DNA of 36,795 nt from positions 1 through 36,795 of the forward strand of contig WSZT01000123.1 in assembly GCA_013139985.1 (NCBI GenBank). Reading direction: 5' to 3'. Of the stretch, positions 27,079 to 36,585 are shown piece by piece; the stretch's first letter is position 1, and every line of letters starts with the position of its first letter. The stretch is from Candidatus Methanophagales archaeon. GTDB lineage: Archaea; Halobacteriota; Syntropharchaeia; Alkanophagales; Methanospirareceae. The position numbers and the translations under genes were made by a program. The notes beneath the pieces were generated by a model. It worked only from the letters and a program-made list of their open reading frames with translations, had not been told where the DNA came from and made no database searches.

Positions 27079-28185
27079 TCATATCACAAGTTTCTTCTCT
27101 AACTTCGTCAGGTTCTCACAGCCGTTCTTCAGCACCAGCACCATATCCTCCAGTCGGATGCCACCTACTTTGGGGTCATACAATCCCGGCTCTATTGTAA
27201 TTACATTCCCTGCACGTAGTTCGTAATCGTTATCGCCAACGCTGGGTGTCTCATGTATATCCAACCCCACACCATGACCCGTGGAATGAATAAATCCTTT
27301 CTTACTTCTTTTTCTTATCGTCCCGTACCCTCTTTCCTCGAATATATCGCATACGAGATTATGCACTTCTTTGCATGTTACACCCGCTTTTAAGAGCGCT
27401 AATGCAGCTTCTTGCGCATGCTTAACAGTCACGTACATATCTGTTAGCGCCTTTTCCGGCTCGCCTTTGGCCACGGTTCTTGTCATATCTGCAAAATATC
27501 GCTCCAACTTCAATCGCGGGAAGATGTCTATGATAATGGCTTGATTTGCGTAAATGGGACCAGAACCCGCAAAATGGGGATCTGCAGCTCTTTCCCCACA
27601 TGCTACTATTGATTCTCCTCCGTCACAGTTACATCCCGCATCAATCAAAGCGTGTTCTATGTACGCCTTTACACTCTCTGACGTTAGCACCTTCCCGTTA
27701 TCCATAAGACAGTTGCCCTTCACCGAAGAGCTCTTTATAACCGTTATGGCAATCTCCATTGCGTGCTCGCATGCTCTTTGCGCCTTCCTTACATACTCTA
27801 TTTCTTGCCCACCCTTTATCTCACGCTCTTTCGTCATTATTAGTTCCTCTACGGGAACTACTTCTATGCCCGTCTTCTTTAGTTCTTCGGCAGTGAATAA
27901 AGAGAAATACCTGGGCACTTCTATAGAGGTTATACCTTCTTCATGCAGGACGTTTGTGATGAACTCTTCTGTTTTTAGATCATGACCGTAATCGAGCGAA
28001 GATCGAACTTCATTTACGATTGACTCCTTTTTCGCACGTTCATATTCCATCTGCGATACAAGGAGGAGGTCTTTGTGAGGCAAGCGAAGATAAACAAAGG
28101 GGTCCGCAGAGAGGAAACGAGTTGCGTAATACATGTCTGCATTATGCATACTCCCGCTGACCATTAGAAGAGCTTTTGCACTCAT
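27079..28185 (-). CDS. M24 family metallopeptidase (Xaa-Pro aminopeptidase-like)
   Basis: IIIDIFPR...YFADMTRTVAKG, HSTGHGVGLDIHE, NVITIEPGLY, GIRLEDMVLV metal-ligand motifs. Confidence 0.87.
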   Translation of the reverse strand: MSAKALLMVSGSMHNADMYYATRFLSADPFVYLRLPHKDLLLVSQMEYERAKKESIVNEVRSSLDYGHDLKTEEFITNVLHEEGITSIEVPRYFSLFTAEELKKTGIEVVPVEELIMTKEREIKGGQEIEYVRKAQRACEHAMEIAITVIKSSSVKGNCLMDNGKVLTSESVKAYIEHALIDAGCNCDGGESIVACGERAADPHFAGSGPIYANQAIIIDIFPRLKLERYFADMTRTVAKGEPEKALTDMYVTVKHAQEAALALLKAGVTCKEVHNLVCDIFEERGYGTIRKRSKKGFIHSTGHGVGLDIHETPSVGDNDYELRAGNVITIEPGLYDPKVGGIRLEDMVLVLKNGCENLTKLEKKLVI

Positions 28186-28262
28186 GTTTTCTATTTTATC
28201 TCGCAGACATAAAATCTATTATATCCACCTCAATGAAAATCCTAAATCACAATTTCTAAACT

Positions 28263-28892
28263 CTAAACCATTTTAAATCCGCAAAAATCCTTCACCGGGC
28301 ATTCTTCGCATCTCTTACGCCTGCAATATTTTATACTGAGTTTAACAAGTGCCGTTTCAACACGTGAAAGTTGTTCGCCTTCAAATTCATGCGGATTTAT
28401 GTCCAGATTCTCTGCTACGCTTTTAGCTTTGCTCGATACTTCCAGGCTTATGTGCCATACCCCGCGCAATTCACACAGGAATATCTGTGTCGTTACAGCA
28501 CCAATACCTTTAAATTCCTGCAACCTTCTCGCTAAATCTCTTGTATCTGAAGATTGATTATAGAGGTTCTCCAGAGACCCATATTTATCTTTTAGCGTTT
28601 GCGATATATCGAGCAGCTTTGTCGCTTTGGAAAAGTCGTATCGCACATATCCACCTTCATCCAGAATTTTTACCAGTTCGTCCCAGCCAGCGGCAATGAT
28701 CTTCTCCATGCTGTCAATTCCATACCGTTCAAATGCTTTGTACGTGTTAACTGCGATCTTCTCGCTTATCCTCGCACCGAACAGGATGGACGCTAAAAAC
28801 CATTTGAACCTGCCTGCTGGCTCCGTCAAGTCTATCCCGAGGTCTTCAGTATACAAAGAGAAGTTAGCGAGAAGCAGTTCGATTTTGTCCAT
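28263..28892 (-). CDS. endonuclease III-like HhH-GPD protein with putative 4Fe-4S loop
   Basis: FKGIGAVTTQIFLCELRGVW hairpin; C-terminal CRRKRCEECPVKDFC cluster. Confidence 0.75.
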   Translation of the reverse strand: MDKIELLLANFSLYTEDLGIDLTEPAGRFKWFLASILFGARISEKIAVNTYKAFERYGIDSMEKIIAAGWDELVKILDEGGYVRYDFSKATKLLDISQTLKDKYGSLENLYNQSSDTRDLARRLQEFKGIGAVTTQIFLCELRGVWHISLEVSSKAKSVAENLDINPHEFEGEQLSRVETALVKLSIKYCRRKRCEECPVKDFCGFKMV

Positions 28893-28909
28893 GATTATTC
28901 ACTTTCTCT

Positions 28910-30157
28910 TCAGTTTGTTGATTGTGTTTTATCCTTAGAGTCATTCCAAATATTTTCAAAAAACTTTATCGCCTCAGTCACAGTTTCCTGGTCTCTTGTC
29001 CATATTCCTGCGTTATATTGATCAATTAAGCCGTTCCGATCAAGGTCTGAGGAGGATATTAATACCTCGTGTTTATCTACTATCACCATCCTGGAATGAA
29101 TTTTCCAATTACTTTTGCAATTTCCTCCGCTATATTTGTTTAGCTGATCAATAACTTTTCTATTTACGCCTTTATCGTCCTTCGGTCGGGTTATCATTTT
29201 AAAGGTTAATTCCGGTTTCTCAGTTATTAATTTTATCAATTCATCATGCAGTATCTCAATGTACGGAGATAAGATTCTTATCTCAGATTTGGCTGAGTGA
29301 AGCATCCTCTTTATTATTTCCTGTACATCTTCAACATGGTATTCCTCAAAATATTTGGGTGATGTGTGAACGAAATAGGGCTTTATATATTTTAATTCCT
29401 GTTTCCTTAGCATATCTCCCCATTCTACATATTCTAAAGAGGCTTTTGGCCCCTCGCCAGCGCTTATTAATGCTAGACAAGCATCAGCACTCCAGTACCT
29501 ATCCTCTTTTTGAATCCTCTTTATCCACTCAACTGCTTTTATTACGCATTCATCATTTTGTCCAAAAACCCTTGAAAGAGCTTCAATCAATAGGGATGTT
29601 CCCTCAATTGGGTATGATGTTCCGTCTTTCCACTGATGAATTTCACCCCAATAGCCTTCTCCTTTTTGTTCACTTTTTAAGAATTCGCCTAAATCGTCTA
29701 TTATTTCTTTATACTTCAAATAATCGAGTTCACAAAGAGCAAGCGTGCCAATAGCGAGGGCTTTTAAATATTGAGAATGTAAAGGGGAAGAATGATGACT
29801 CTTAAACTCATCTAAATTATCTAAAAAATACCCCACAGCCAAATCAGTAGCCTCAGAATCCGGCTCTACTGATGTCAAAACTCTCAAGTTCAAAGTGTGC
29901 GGGGGGTAATCACCGGTAGGGATTTTTCCCTCACGCGTTTGTGGTTTTTTAATGAACGCCTCTAGAGCCTCTTTAAAACATTCATTTGAGCTCAAACCCA
30001 TCTTTGATAGATACCATAAAAGATATGGATCGTAAAACAAAGCCTCATCAAATCCCTCAGGGCCCTCTTTATCTAACCAAAAAGCCTCTCTTTTTGCAGT
30101 ATCAAAAAATTCTTTTAATAATGGTGAATTTACCTTACTCAATACGTAAAAATACAA
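28910..30157 (-). CDS. alpha/alpha-toroid (terpenoid cyclase/prenyltransferase-like) + phospholipase D-like fusion protein
   Basis: N-terminal helical repeats (GYWGEIHQWKDGTSYPIEGTSLLIEAL, YWSADACLALISAG); C-terminal PLD-like IHSRMVIVDKHEVLISSSDLDRNGLIDQYNAGIW. TTG start at 30157 or slightly downstream. Confidence 0.7.
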   Translation of the reverse strand: MYFYVLSKVNSPLLKEFFDTAKREAFWLDKEGPEGFDEALFYDPYLLWYLSKMGLSSNECFKEALEAFIKKPQTREGKIPTGDYPPHTLNLRVLTSVEPDSEATDLAVGYFLDNLDEFKSHHSSPLHSQYLKALAIGTLALCELDYLKYKEIIDDLGEFLKSEQKGEGYWGEIHQWKDGTSYPIEGTSLLIEALSRVFGQNDECVIKAVEWIKRIQKEDRYWSADACLALISAGEGPKASLEYVEWGDMLRKQELKYIKPYFVHTSPKYFEEYHVEDVQEIIKRMLHSAKSEIRILSPYIEILHDELIKLITEKPELTFKMITRPKDDKGVNRKVIDQLNKYSGGNCKSNWKIHSRMVIVDKHEVLISSSDLDRNGLIDQYNAGIWTRDQETVTEAIKFFENIWNDSKDKTQSTN

Positions 30158-30201
30158 TAGATTTCACATATAAAAAGTCAGATGAAAGAAAGGGGGCTAT
30201 T

Positions 30202-30885
30202 ATGACAGGATTGAAGGGCATTTTTGAGGATCGATTTGAAGATGTTCTTACAGCGGCGAAAGAAAGCGAGCTTCGGTGTTTACAAGGTAAGCGGTGGGAT
30301 GGGAATGCAGTACTGATTGTTGTAGATGCCGCATTGGATTCGGTTGGATTGCACTACTTCAATATAGTTGTGCCGCGGGTTAAGCGCTTTTACAACGATT
30401 ACGTGAAGACGGACGAGCTAAGCACTTTTAATGCTTTTTCAACGCTTTCCACAGAAGATGCACGGTTGAGAGGGATAATGAATAACAAGCGTGTTTGGCA
30501 GGTGGCAATAGGTATAAGTCGCGTTTTAAGAGGCATTAAAATACGTAAGGGTTTGGATACTGATTTTAATGCGGTGCGGTACTGGGCGGAGCATGCAAGG
30601 GTTAAGGACTGGGGAAATGATGAAATAGGAAAGATTAACGGTGTCGGACTGATAACATTTCAGTATCTGCGAATGCAAGCCGGTATAGATACAAGCGTGC
30701 CGGACAAAATAATAAAGCGGGTGCTGGAACGAGAGTTAGGAGTACATGCGAATAATGATTTACTGTTCATCGACGAGATGGCGCAGTTATCAAAAGAGAT
30801 AGGCTATTCGCAAATAATGATCTGCTGGGCGATTTGGTCCCGGGAATCGAATATAAAAAATCACTGGAAAAATTTCTTGTGTTAA
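30202..30885 (+). CDS. HhH-GPD glycosylase-fold-like protein
   Basis: INGVGLITFQYLRMQAGIDTSVPDKIIKRVL resembles HhH followed by the conserved Asp. ATG 30202 is preceded by aggggg; upstream ORF extension overlaps the divergent gene and is rejected. Confidence 0.6.
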   Translation: MTGLKGIFEDRFEDVLTAAKESELRCLQGKRWDGNAVLIVVDAALDSVGLHYFNIVVPRVKRFYNDYVKTDELSTFNAFSTLSTEDARLRGIMNNKRVWQVAIGISRVLRGIKIRKGLDTDFNAVRYWAEHARVKDWGNDEIGKINGVGLITFQYLRMQAGIDTSVPDKIIKRVLERELGVHANNDLLFIDEMAQLSKEIGYSQIMICWAIWSRESNIKNHWKNFLC

Positions 30886-30974
30886 TCTTGTGGAATCTCG
30901 TGGTTTTTAAAATCTACTATACAAATATTTCTTTTTAATTATGTACTATATTTATTATCTATCTGTATTGAGCC

Positions 30975-32195
30975 ATGAAAGAATACGAAGTCGAATGCAT
31001 AAGATGCGGCGCACATTACAGTAAGGAAGACGTAGTATACACGTGCAGGAAATGCGATGGATTACTGAATATAAAATACGACTATTCGGAGATAGACCCG
31101 AAACAAGTGGTGAACGCGAAAGGAGAAGGCGTATGGAAATATCGTACGTTATTGCCTTTTAGTAACGAGACAGAACAGATAACAATAAACGAAGGGAACA
31201 CGCCTTTGTATAGATGCGACCGACTCGCTAAATCGATTGGCATCAGAGATTTATGGGTGAAACATGAAGGTCTGAACCCATCAGGGTCATTCAAAGACCG
31301 TGGGATGACCGTAGGCGTGACGAAAGCGGTAGAGTTGGGTGTAGGCGGCGTAGCATGTGCATCCACCGGTAATACCTCCGCATCACTTGCCATCTTTGCA
31401 GCAAAGGCAGATCTCCCTTGCTTTGTCCTGCTACCAAAAGGTAAAGTAGCCTTAGGGAAAGTAGCACAGGCGATGATGCACGGTGCAAAAGTGTTCTCGT
31501 TAAGAGGTAACTTTGATGATGCTCTACGTATTGTCCGTATTTTATGCGAAGAAGAGAACATTTATTTATTGAATTCCGTGAATCCGTACCGGTTGGAAGG
31601 GCAGAAGACGATAGCGTTCGAAGTAGCGGAAAAGCTTGGATGGAACGTTCCAGACCGTCTTATTCTGCCAGTTGGGAATGCCGGTAACATAAGTGCGATA
31701 TTCAAAGGCTTTTCTGAGTTGAACATTTTGGGCATAACAGACGAGATTCCGAAGATGACTGGCATTCAAGCAGCGGGTGCGAAACCAGTAGTGGATGCCA
31801 TTAAAGCGGCTAAAGCTGAGATAACACCAGAAGCTAACCCAGAGACCATTGCATCTGCAATAAGAATAGGCGATCCCGTGAACGCGGCAAAGGCTTTGCA
31901 CGCCATTAGAAATTCCGGTGGTGTCGCGGAATCGGTGACGGACGAAGAGATAACAGAAGCGCAGTTGGAATTAGCACGGGTGGAGGGCATTGGCGTAGAG
32001 CCTGCAAGTGCAGCTTCAATCGCAGGCCTGAAGAAACTAGTCGAACTGGGAGAGATAGCGAAAGATGAGCGAGTTGTTTGTATTACCACCGGTCATCTAT
32101 TGAAGGACCCGGAACGTGCGATAAGCATATGCGAAGCACCGATAGAGGTGGATGCGGATGTAAATGCGCTGCGGAAGATGTTGAGAGCAGTATAA
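30975..32195 (+). CDS. thrC: threonine synthase
   Basis: N-terminal zinc ribbon (CIRCGAHYSKEDVVYTCRKC), PLP site NPSGSFKDRGM, LPVGNAGNISAIFKG. Confidence 0.92.
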   Translation: MKEYEVECIRCGAHYSKEDVVYTCRKCDGLLNIKYDYSEIDPKQVVNAKGEGVWKYRTLLPFSNETEQITINEGNTPLYRCDRLAKSIGIRDLWVKHEGLNPSGSFKDRGMTVGVTKAVELGVGGVACASTGNTSASLAIFAAKADLPCFVLLPKGKVALGKVAQAMMHGAKVFSLRGNFDDALRIVRILCEEENIYLLNSVNPYRLEGQKTIAFEVAEKLGWNVPDRLILPVGNAGNISAIFKGFSELNILGITDEIPKMTGIQAAGAKPVVDAIKAAKAEITPEANPETIASAIRIGDPVNAAKALHAIRNSGGVAESVTDEEITEAQLELARVEGIGVEPASAASIAGLKKLVELGEIAKDERVVCITTGHLLKDPERAISICEAPIEVDADVNALRKMLRAV

Positions 32196-32262
32196 ATGAG
32201 GAGATACGTCAGCGGTCGGTTAAAGAACAAGAAAGCATAATATCCAACTAAAATCAATTATT

Positions 32263-32365
32263 GACACAGATTAACACTAAAACTTTTTAGAAAAAAGTTT
32301 TATCAAAAGCCAATTTCTTTGGTAAAGCTTTCTTTTTTAAAGAAAGGTTTGTGTAAATCCGCGTC
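32263..32365. repeat. Imperfect inverted repeat (copy C of the GACAC/AATCTGCGT family) enclosing hairpins
   Basis: gacacagattaacac (32263-32277) vs gtgtaaatccgcgtc (32351-32365): reverse complements at 12/15 positions; internal aaaacttttt-ag-aaaaaagtttt hairpin. Confidence 0.5.
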
Positions 32366-32423
32366 CTAAATCAAATTTATAGGTAGAAGTTATACTTCAT
32401 AAAATAAACACTGAAAAGGGAAA

Positions 32424-33413
32424 ATGAGCGTCACAATAACTTCACCAAGCAGACTCCATTTCGCACTTATAGATCTGAACGGTGAGCTTGGACGAGTAGA
32501 TGGTGGAGTAGGGGTAGCATTGAATGACCCCTCTTTGGAAGTAGCCGTATCTGCAGTAGATAACGATCAGGTGGAAGCGGAAGAAGTTGTTCCTATATTA
32601 GAACAGCTAAGAAGTAAAATAGAGTTGAGAGCGAATTACCACGTAACGATATTGAGGAAGTTGCCATCACATGTGGGCTTGGGCTCCAGGACACAATTAT
32701 CACTAAGTGTGGCAAAAGCGATAAGCGTGCTGGAAGGCCGAAGCGATAACGCGGTAGAATTAGCAAAACTGGTGGGTAGGGGTGGCACTTCTGGGATAGG
32801 CGTGGCGGCATTCGATAAAGGCGGGTTCATCTTAGATGGCGGTCATGTGTTTCGGAATGATAAGAGCTTGAAGAACGTGAAGGGGCTAAAAACGGGCTTC
32901 CGCCCTTCTTCGGCATCTGACGTGCCGCCACCACCTGTTCTCTTTCAGCATCCGCTACCCGAAGACTGGTTCTTTGTCATTGCGATACCACAAGTGAAAA
33001 GGGGCGCACATGGACCTGAAGAGATAGAGATTTTCAAGCGGTGCTGCCCCATAGAGCGCGAAGAGGTGGAAAAAGTATGCCGGATTCTGCTTATGCAGAC
33101 ACTACCATCCGTGCTTGAGAATGATATAGCAACATTTGCAGAGAGTCTAACCATGTTACAGCAGGTAGGGTTCAAGAGGATAGAGCTAAAGCTACAGCAT
33201 GAAATAATAAATGAGCTTTTCCACTTCTTCGATGCTCATGCCCTGGGGTATGGTATGTCCTCTTTTGGCCCTGTAACGTATGCAATAGTGAAAAGCGAGA
33301 AGAGAGCAAAAGAGCTCGCAGCGGCGACAAAAGCATTCCTGGATCAAAAGACGATGCCCGCTTTAGTGTCTTATTCAAATACAAATAATAGTGGCTGTGA
33401 AGTAGGATATTGA
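32424..33413 (+). CDS. beta-ribofuranosylaminobenzene 5'-phosphate synthase
   Basis: GHMP-like; SPSRLHFALIDLNGELGRVDGGVGVAL, LPSHVGLGSRTQLSLSVAKA, GRGGTSGIGVAAFDKGGFILDGGH. Confidence 0.92.
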   Translation: MSVTITSPSRLHFALIDLNGELGRVDGGVGVALNDPSLEVAVSAVDNDQVEAEEVVPILEQLRSKIELRANYHVTILRKLPSHVGLGSRTQLSLSVAKAISVLEGRSDNAVELAKLVGRGGTSGIGVAAFDKGGFILDGGHVFRNDKSLKNVKGLKTGFRPSSASDVPPPPVLFQHPLPEDWFFVIAIPQVKRGAHGPEEIEIFKRCCPIEREEVEKVCRILLMQTLPSVLENDIATFAESLTMLQQVGFKRIELKLQHEIINELFHFFDAHALGYGMSSFGPVTYAIVKSEKRAKELAAATKAFLDQKTMPALVSYSNTNNSGCEVGY

Positions 33414-33417
33414 GTAA

Positions 33418-34290
33418 TTACGTTATCCCTTCGATCATCGTCCCGATACCACTATCAGTGAATAATTCGAGCAAAAGGGAATGTGGTTCCCGCCCATTAA
33501 TAATATGGGCCGTAACGCCGCCGGAAGCCGCTCTCAAACCCGCTTCTACTTTTGGTATCATCCCCTCACCGATAATTTTAGTTGCTATAAGCGCTTCTAT
33601 TTCCGAGGCCGTCACTTGCGAGATCAAAGTAGAAACGTCAGAGGGATCACGCATCAAGCCAGGAACATCAGTGAGTAATACCAGCTTCTTTGCCTTTATT
33701 GCACATGCTATCTCGCCGGCTACCAAATCAGCATTTACGTTAAGGCTGTTTCCCGCATCATCCACCGCTATTGGCGATATAACGGGAATATAATCTTCAG
33801 CAGCAGTTATATTTAGTATTTCTGCGTTTATAGTCTCTATCTCACCCACCCAGCCGAGGTCAACTTCTAGTTCCACGCCTTCAACCTTATGCTTCTGCTT
33901 CTTCTTCGCTACGATCAACTTGCCATCGTTACCTGATAAACCAATACCCTTACCACCATGTTTCCCGATAAGAGATACTATACGCTCATTAATGCTACCT
34001 ACAAGCACCATACTAGCTATTTCCATTGTTTCGTCATCGGTAATGCGAAGCCCCCCGATAAATTTGGGCTTCTTGCCCAATCGCTCCATTATCCGCGTTA
34101 TTTCCGGACCGCCGCCATGCACCACGATGGGCGATATTCCGACGAATCTAAGCAGCACCAGGTCTTGCGTGATGCTGTCCATAATGCTTTCGTTTACTAA
34201 CGCATGCCCGCCTATCTTTATCACTACTTTCGAACCGTAGAACTCACGGATATATGGTAGCGCCTCTATCAAGATTTCCTCTTTCTTCAT
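33418..34290 (-). CDS. argB: acetylglutamate kinase
   Basis: KIGGHALV, PIVVHGGGPEI, LSGNDGKLI, VNADLVAGEIA. Confidence 0.93.
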   Translation of the reverse strand: MKKEEILIEALPYIREFYGSKVVIKIGGHALVNESIMDSITQDLVLLRFVGISPIVVHGGGPEITRIMERLGKKPKFIGGLRITDDETMEIASMVLVGSINERIVSLIGKHGGKGIGLSGNDGKLIVAKKKQKHKVEGVELEVDLGWVGEIETINAEILNITAAEDYIPVISPIAVDDAGNSLNVNADLVAGEIACAIKAKKLVLLTDVPGLMRDPSDVSTLISQVTASEIEALIATKIIGEGMIPKVEAGLRAASGGVTAHIINGREPHSLLLELFTDSGIGTMIEGIT

Positions 34291-35246
34291 GTCTTTAATA
34301 CCTTTGCTGCTTCTTTCGCGAAATAAGTGATAATCAAATCAGCACCTGCTCGCTTTATCGCTGTTAAGCCTTCCATCATCACGTCATTGTGCTTCAAATA
34401 TCCCTTCTCGGATGCCGCTTTTAGCATTGCATACTCGCCACTGACGCTATAAGCCGCCAGCGGAACATCAAACCTTGCACGCACTTTAGAGATAATGTCG
34501 AGATATAAAAGAGCGGGTTTCACCATTACGATGTCCGCACCCTCTTGTATGTCCAGTTCCACTTCCCTGAGCGCTTCCCGTGCATTAGCAAACGCCATCT
34601 GGTAACTGCTTCGGTCACCGAATTGGAAGCCGGAATCGGCCGCCTCGCGGAAAGGGCCGTATAAAGCCGAATTGTATTTCGCGGCATATGACATAATAGC
34701 AGTATCAGAGAAGCCCGCATCGTCTAGTTTCGCTCTTATCGCCTTTACCATACCGTCCATCATGCCAGAAGGGGCGACAATATCCGCACCCGATTGCGCT
34801 TGACTTACCGCTATCTTGCCCAGCACTTCCAGTGTTGGGTCATTGAGCACTTGCCCATCCTCTATAAGCCCGCAATGCCCATGTGTTGTGTACTCACAAA
34901 GACATAGATCGGTAATAATAACAATATCATCAATATCCTGCTTTATCTGTCTAACTGCGCGTTGTACCACACCTTCGTTATTGAATGCTTCACTTCCTGT
35001 CTCATCTTTACTCGCGGGTATTCCAAACAGCAGCACCGATTTTATGCCCAGCGAACGTGCTTCTAAGACCTCTTTTACCACTCCTTCTATTGGGTGTCTA
35101 TACTGCCCGGGCATGGACTCAATCGGTTTTTTGGCTGCTATTGTCTCGTCAATGAACAACGGGAGAATCAGATCGTCTATGGAAACCCTGCTTTCTGTTA
35201 ATAGCTTCAAACCTCTCAAACGCCTCAGCCTAACTTTTGGGTACAT
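34287..35246 (-). CDS. hemB: delta-aminolevulinic acid dehydratase (porphobilinogen synthase)
   Basis: DLCLCEYTTHGHCG, SGMMDGMVKAIR, MSYAAKYNSALYGPFREAA, MVKPALLYLDI; 4-bp overlap with argB. Confidence 0.95.
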   Translation of the reverse strand: MYPKVRLRRLRGLKLLTESRVSIDDLILPLFIDETIAAKKPIESMPGQYRHPIEGVVKEVLEARSLGIKSVLLFGIPASKDETGSEAFNNEGVVQRAVRQIKQDIDDIVIITDLCLCEYTTHGHCGLIEDGQVLNDPTLEVLGKIAVSQAQSGADIVAPSGMMDGMVKAIRAKLDDAGFSDTAIMSYAAKYNSALYGPFREAADSGFQFGDRSSYQMAFANAREALREVELDIQEGADIVMVKPALLYLDIISKVRARFDVPLAAYSVSGEYAMLKAASEKGYLKHNDVMMEGLTAIKRAGADLIITYFAKEAAKVLKT

Positions 35247-35320
35247 CTATTTATCCAGGACCTCCTAATAAAGTATAAAGAAAGTATGACTAAAAAAACC
35301 TTTCTTTTGAGCATAGATAA

Positions 35321-36415
35321 ATGAAAATAGGTTTCCTCATCAACCCGATAGCGGGAATGGGCGGGTCTGTAGGACTAAAAGGAACGGACGGACTGGTAGA
35401 TGAAGCGCTGATGAGGGGTGCTAAACCGATAGCATTAGAACGAGCAAAGAAATGCATGGATGCGCTAAATACCGACCATTTTATTCTCACTTGCTCGGGC
35501 GAGATGGGCGAAGATGCAGTAATAAAGCAGAGCTATGAAGTGGCATACTCGTTCGATGGAATGAGCACGAGAGAAGATACAAAGAACGCATGTACGCTAT
35601 TTTTGGATAACGGGGTAGAGCTACTGCTGTTCTGTGGTGGTGACGGAACGGCAAGGAATGTATACAGCGTAATCGGAAAAGAGATCCCGATATTAGGTAT
35701 CCCTGCGGGTGTGAAGATGCATTCAGCGGTATTTGCGATAACGCCAAAGAGTGCCGCGAAATTAGTCGATTATTTTGCAAATGCCCAATCAGAATTGCGT
35801 GATGCCGAGGTAATGGATACTGATGAAGACGCATACAGGCGAAACGAGCTGCGAATGAAGGTATTTGGGTATGCCCGCACACCCTATGAGCCGGTTCTGG
35901 TACAGCAGGGTAAAAGCTTGTTCCAGAGTGTGAGTGAAGAGCGAGCGAAGGATGAGATTGCAAAATTCGCATCTGAGTTCATGATTTATGATGAGCTTTA
36001 CATCTTAGGTGCCGGAACGACAATCCATAAAATCGCGGAGTTGCTTGGCTTGGGCGATAAGAAGACGTTACTTGGTGTGGACGCAGTGAAAGAAGGAGAA
36101 TTAGTCGGGAAAGATATGAACGAGCGTGACTTGATGCGGTTATTGGAGCATGAGAAGAAAGCGAAGATAATGGTTAGTCCTATTGGCGCGCAGGGGTTCG
36201 TATTTGGACGTGGTAGTCAGCAGATAAGTGCAAAAGTGATAGAAACGGTCGGTGTGGCGAATGTGATTGTGCTTGCAACGCCGCACAAACTGAGTGAAAC
36301 GCCGGTTCTTATGGTTGATACGGGCAGTGATGAGCTGGACGAAAAGTTGAGTGGGTATATGAGTGTTGTTTGTGGCTATCGAATGGCACAGAGGAAGGAA
36401 GTGAGAAAGGGGTGA
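35321..36415 (+). CDS. ATP-NAD kinase-like protein (COG3199 type)
   Basis: GFLINPIAGMGGSVGLKGTDG, LLLFCGGDGTARNVYSVI. Confidence 0.85.
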   Translation: MKIGFLINPIAGMGGSVGLKGTDGLVDEALMRGAKPIALERAKKCMDALNTDHFILTCSGEMGEDAVIKQSYEVAYSFDGMSTREDTKNACTLFLDNGVELLLFCGGDGTARNVYSVIGKEIPILGIPAGVKMHSAVFAITPKSAAKLVDYFANAQSELRDAEVMDTDEDAYRRNELRMKVFGYARTPYEPVLVQQGKSLFQSVSEERAKDEIAKFASEFMIYDELYILGAGTTIHKIAELLGLGDKKTLLGVDAVKEGELVGKDMNERDLMRLLEHEKKAKIMVSPIGAQGFVFGRGSQQISAKVIETVGVANVIVLATPHKLSETPVLMVDTGSDELDEKLSGYMSVVCGYRMAQRKEVRKG

Positions 36416-36585
36416 AAGATTTATCTTAATGTCCGTTAAAAAAACTATATGTTCTTTTACCTTTTCTCGATAGCCTGAACAAGCCACTCTTTGTTACCTT
36501 TGATACAATCTCATCTTCTTTTAGGATGACCATGCGTGGTCGGAAAGAAAAAATCTTTAAATGCAATTGCCGGAAACAAAGACTT

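Noticed and set aside
29986-30201. 72-aa N-terminal extension of the 299-aa HhH-like ORF
   Set aside because: Overlaps the divergent toroid-PLD gene; ATG 30202 with a purine-rich SD (aggggg) is the better start.
1379-32365. CRISPR array interpretation of the dispersed AATCTGCGT-type repeats
   Set aside because: Copies are tens of kb apart or form inverted pairs; no regularly spaced direct repeats and no cas genes seen.
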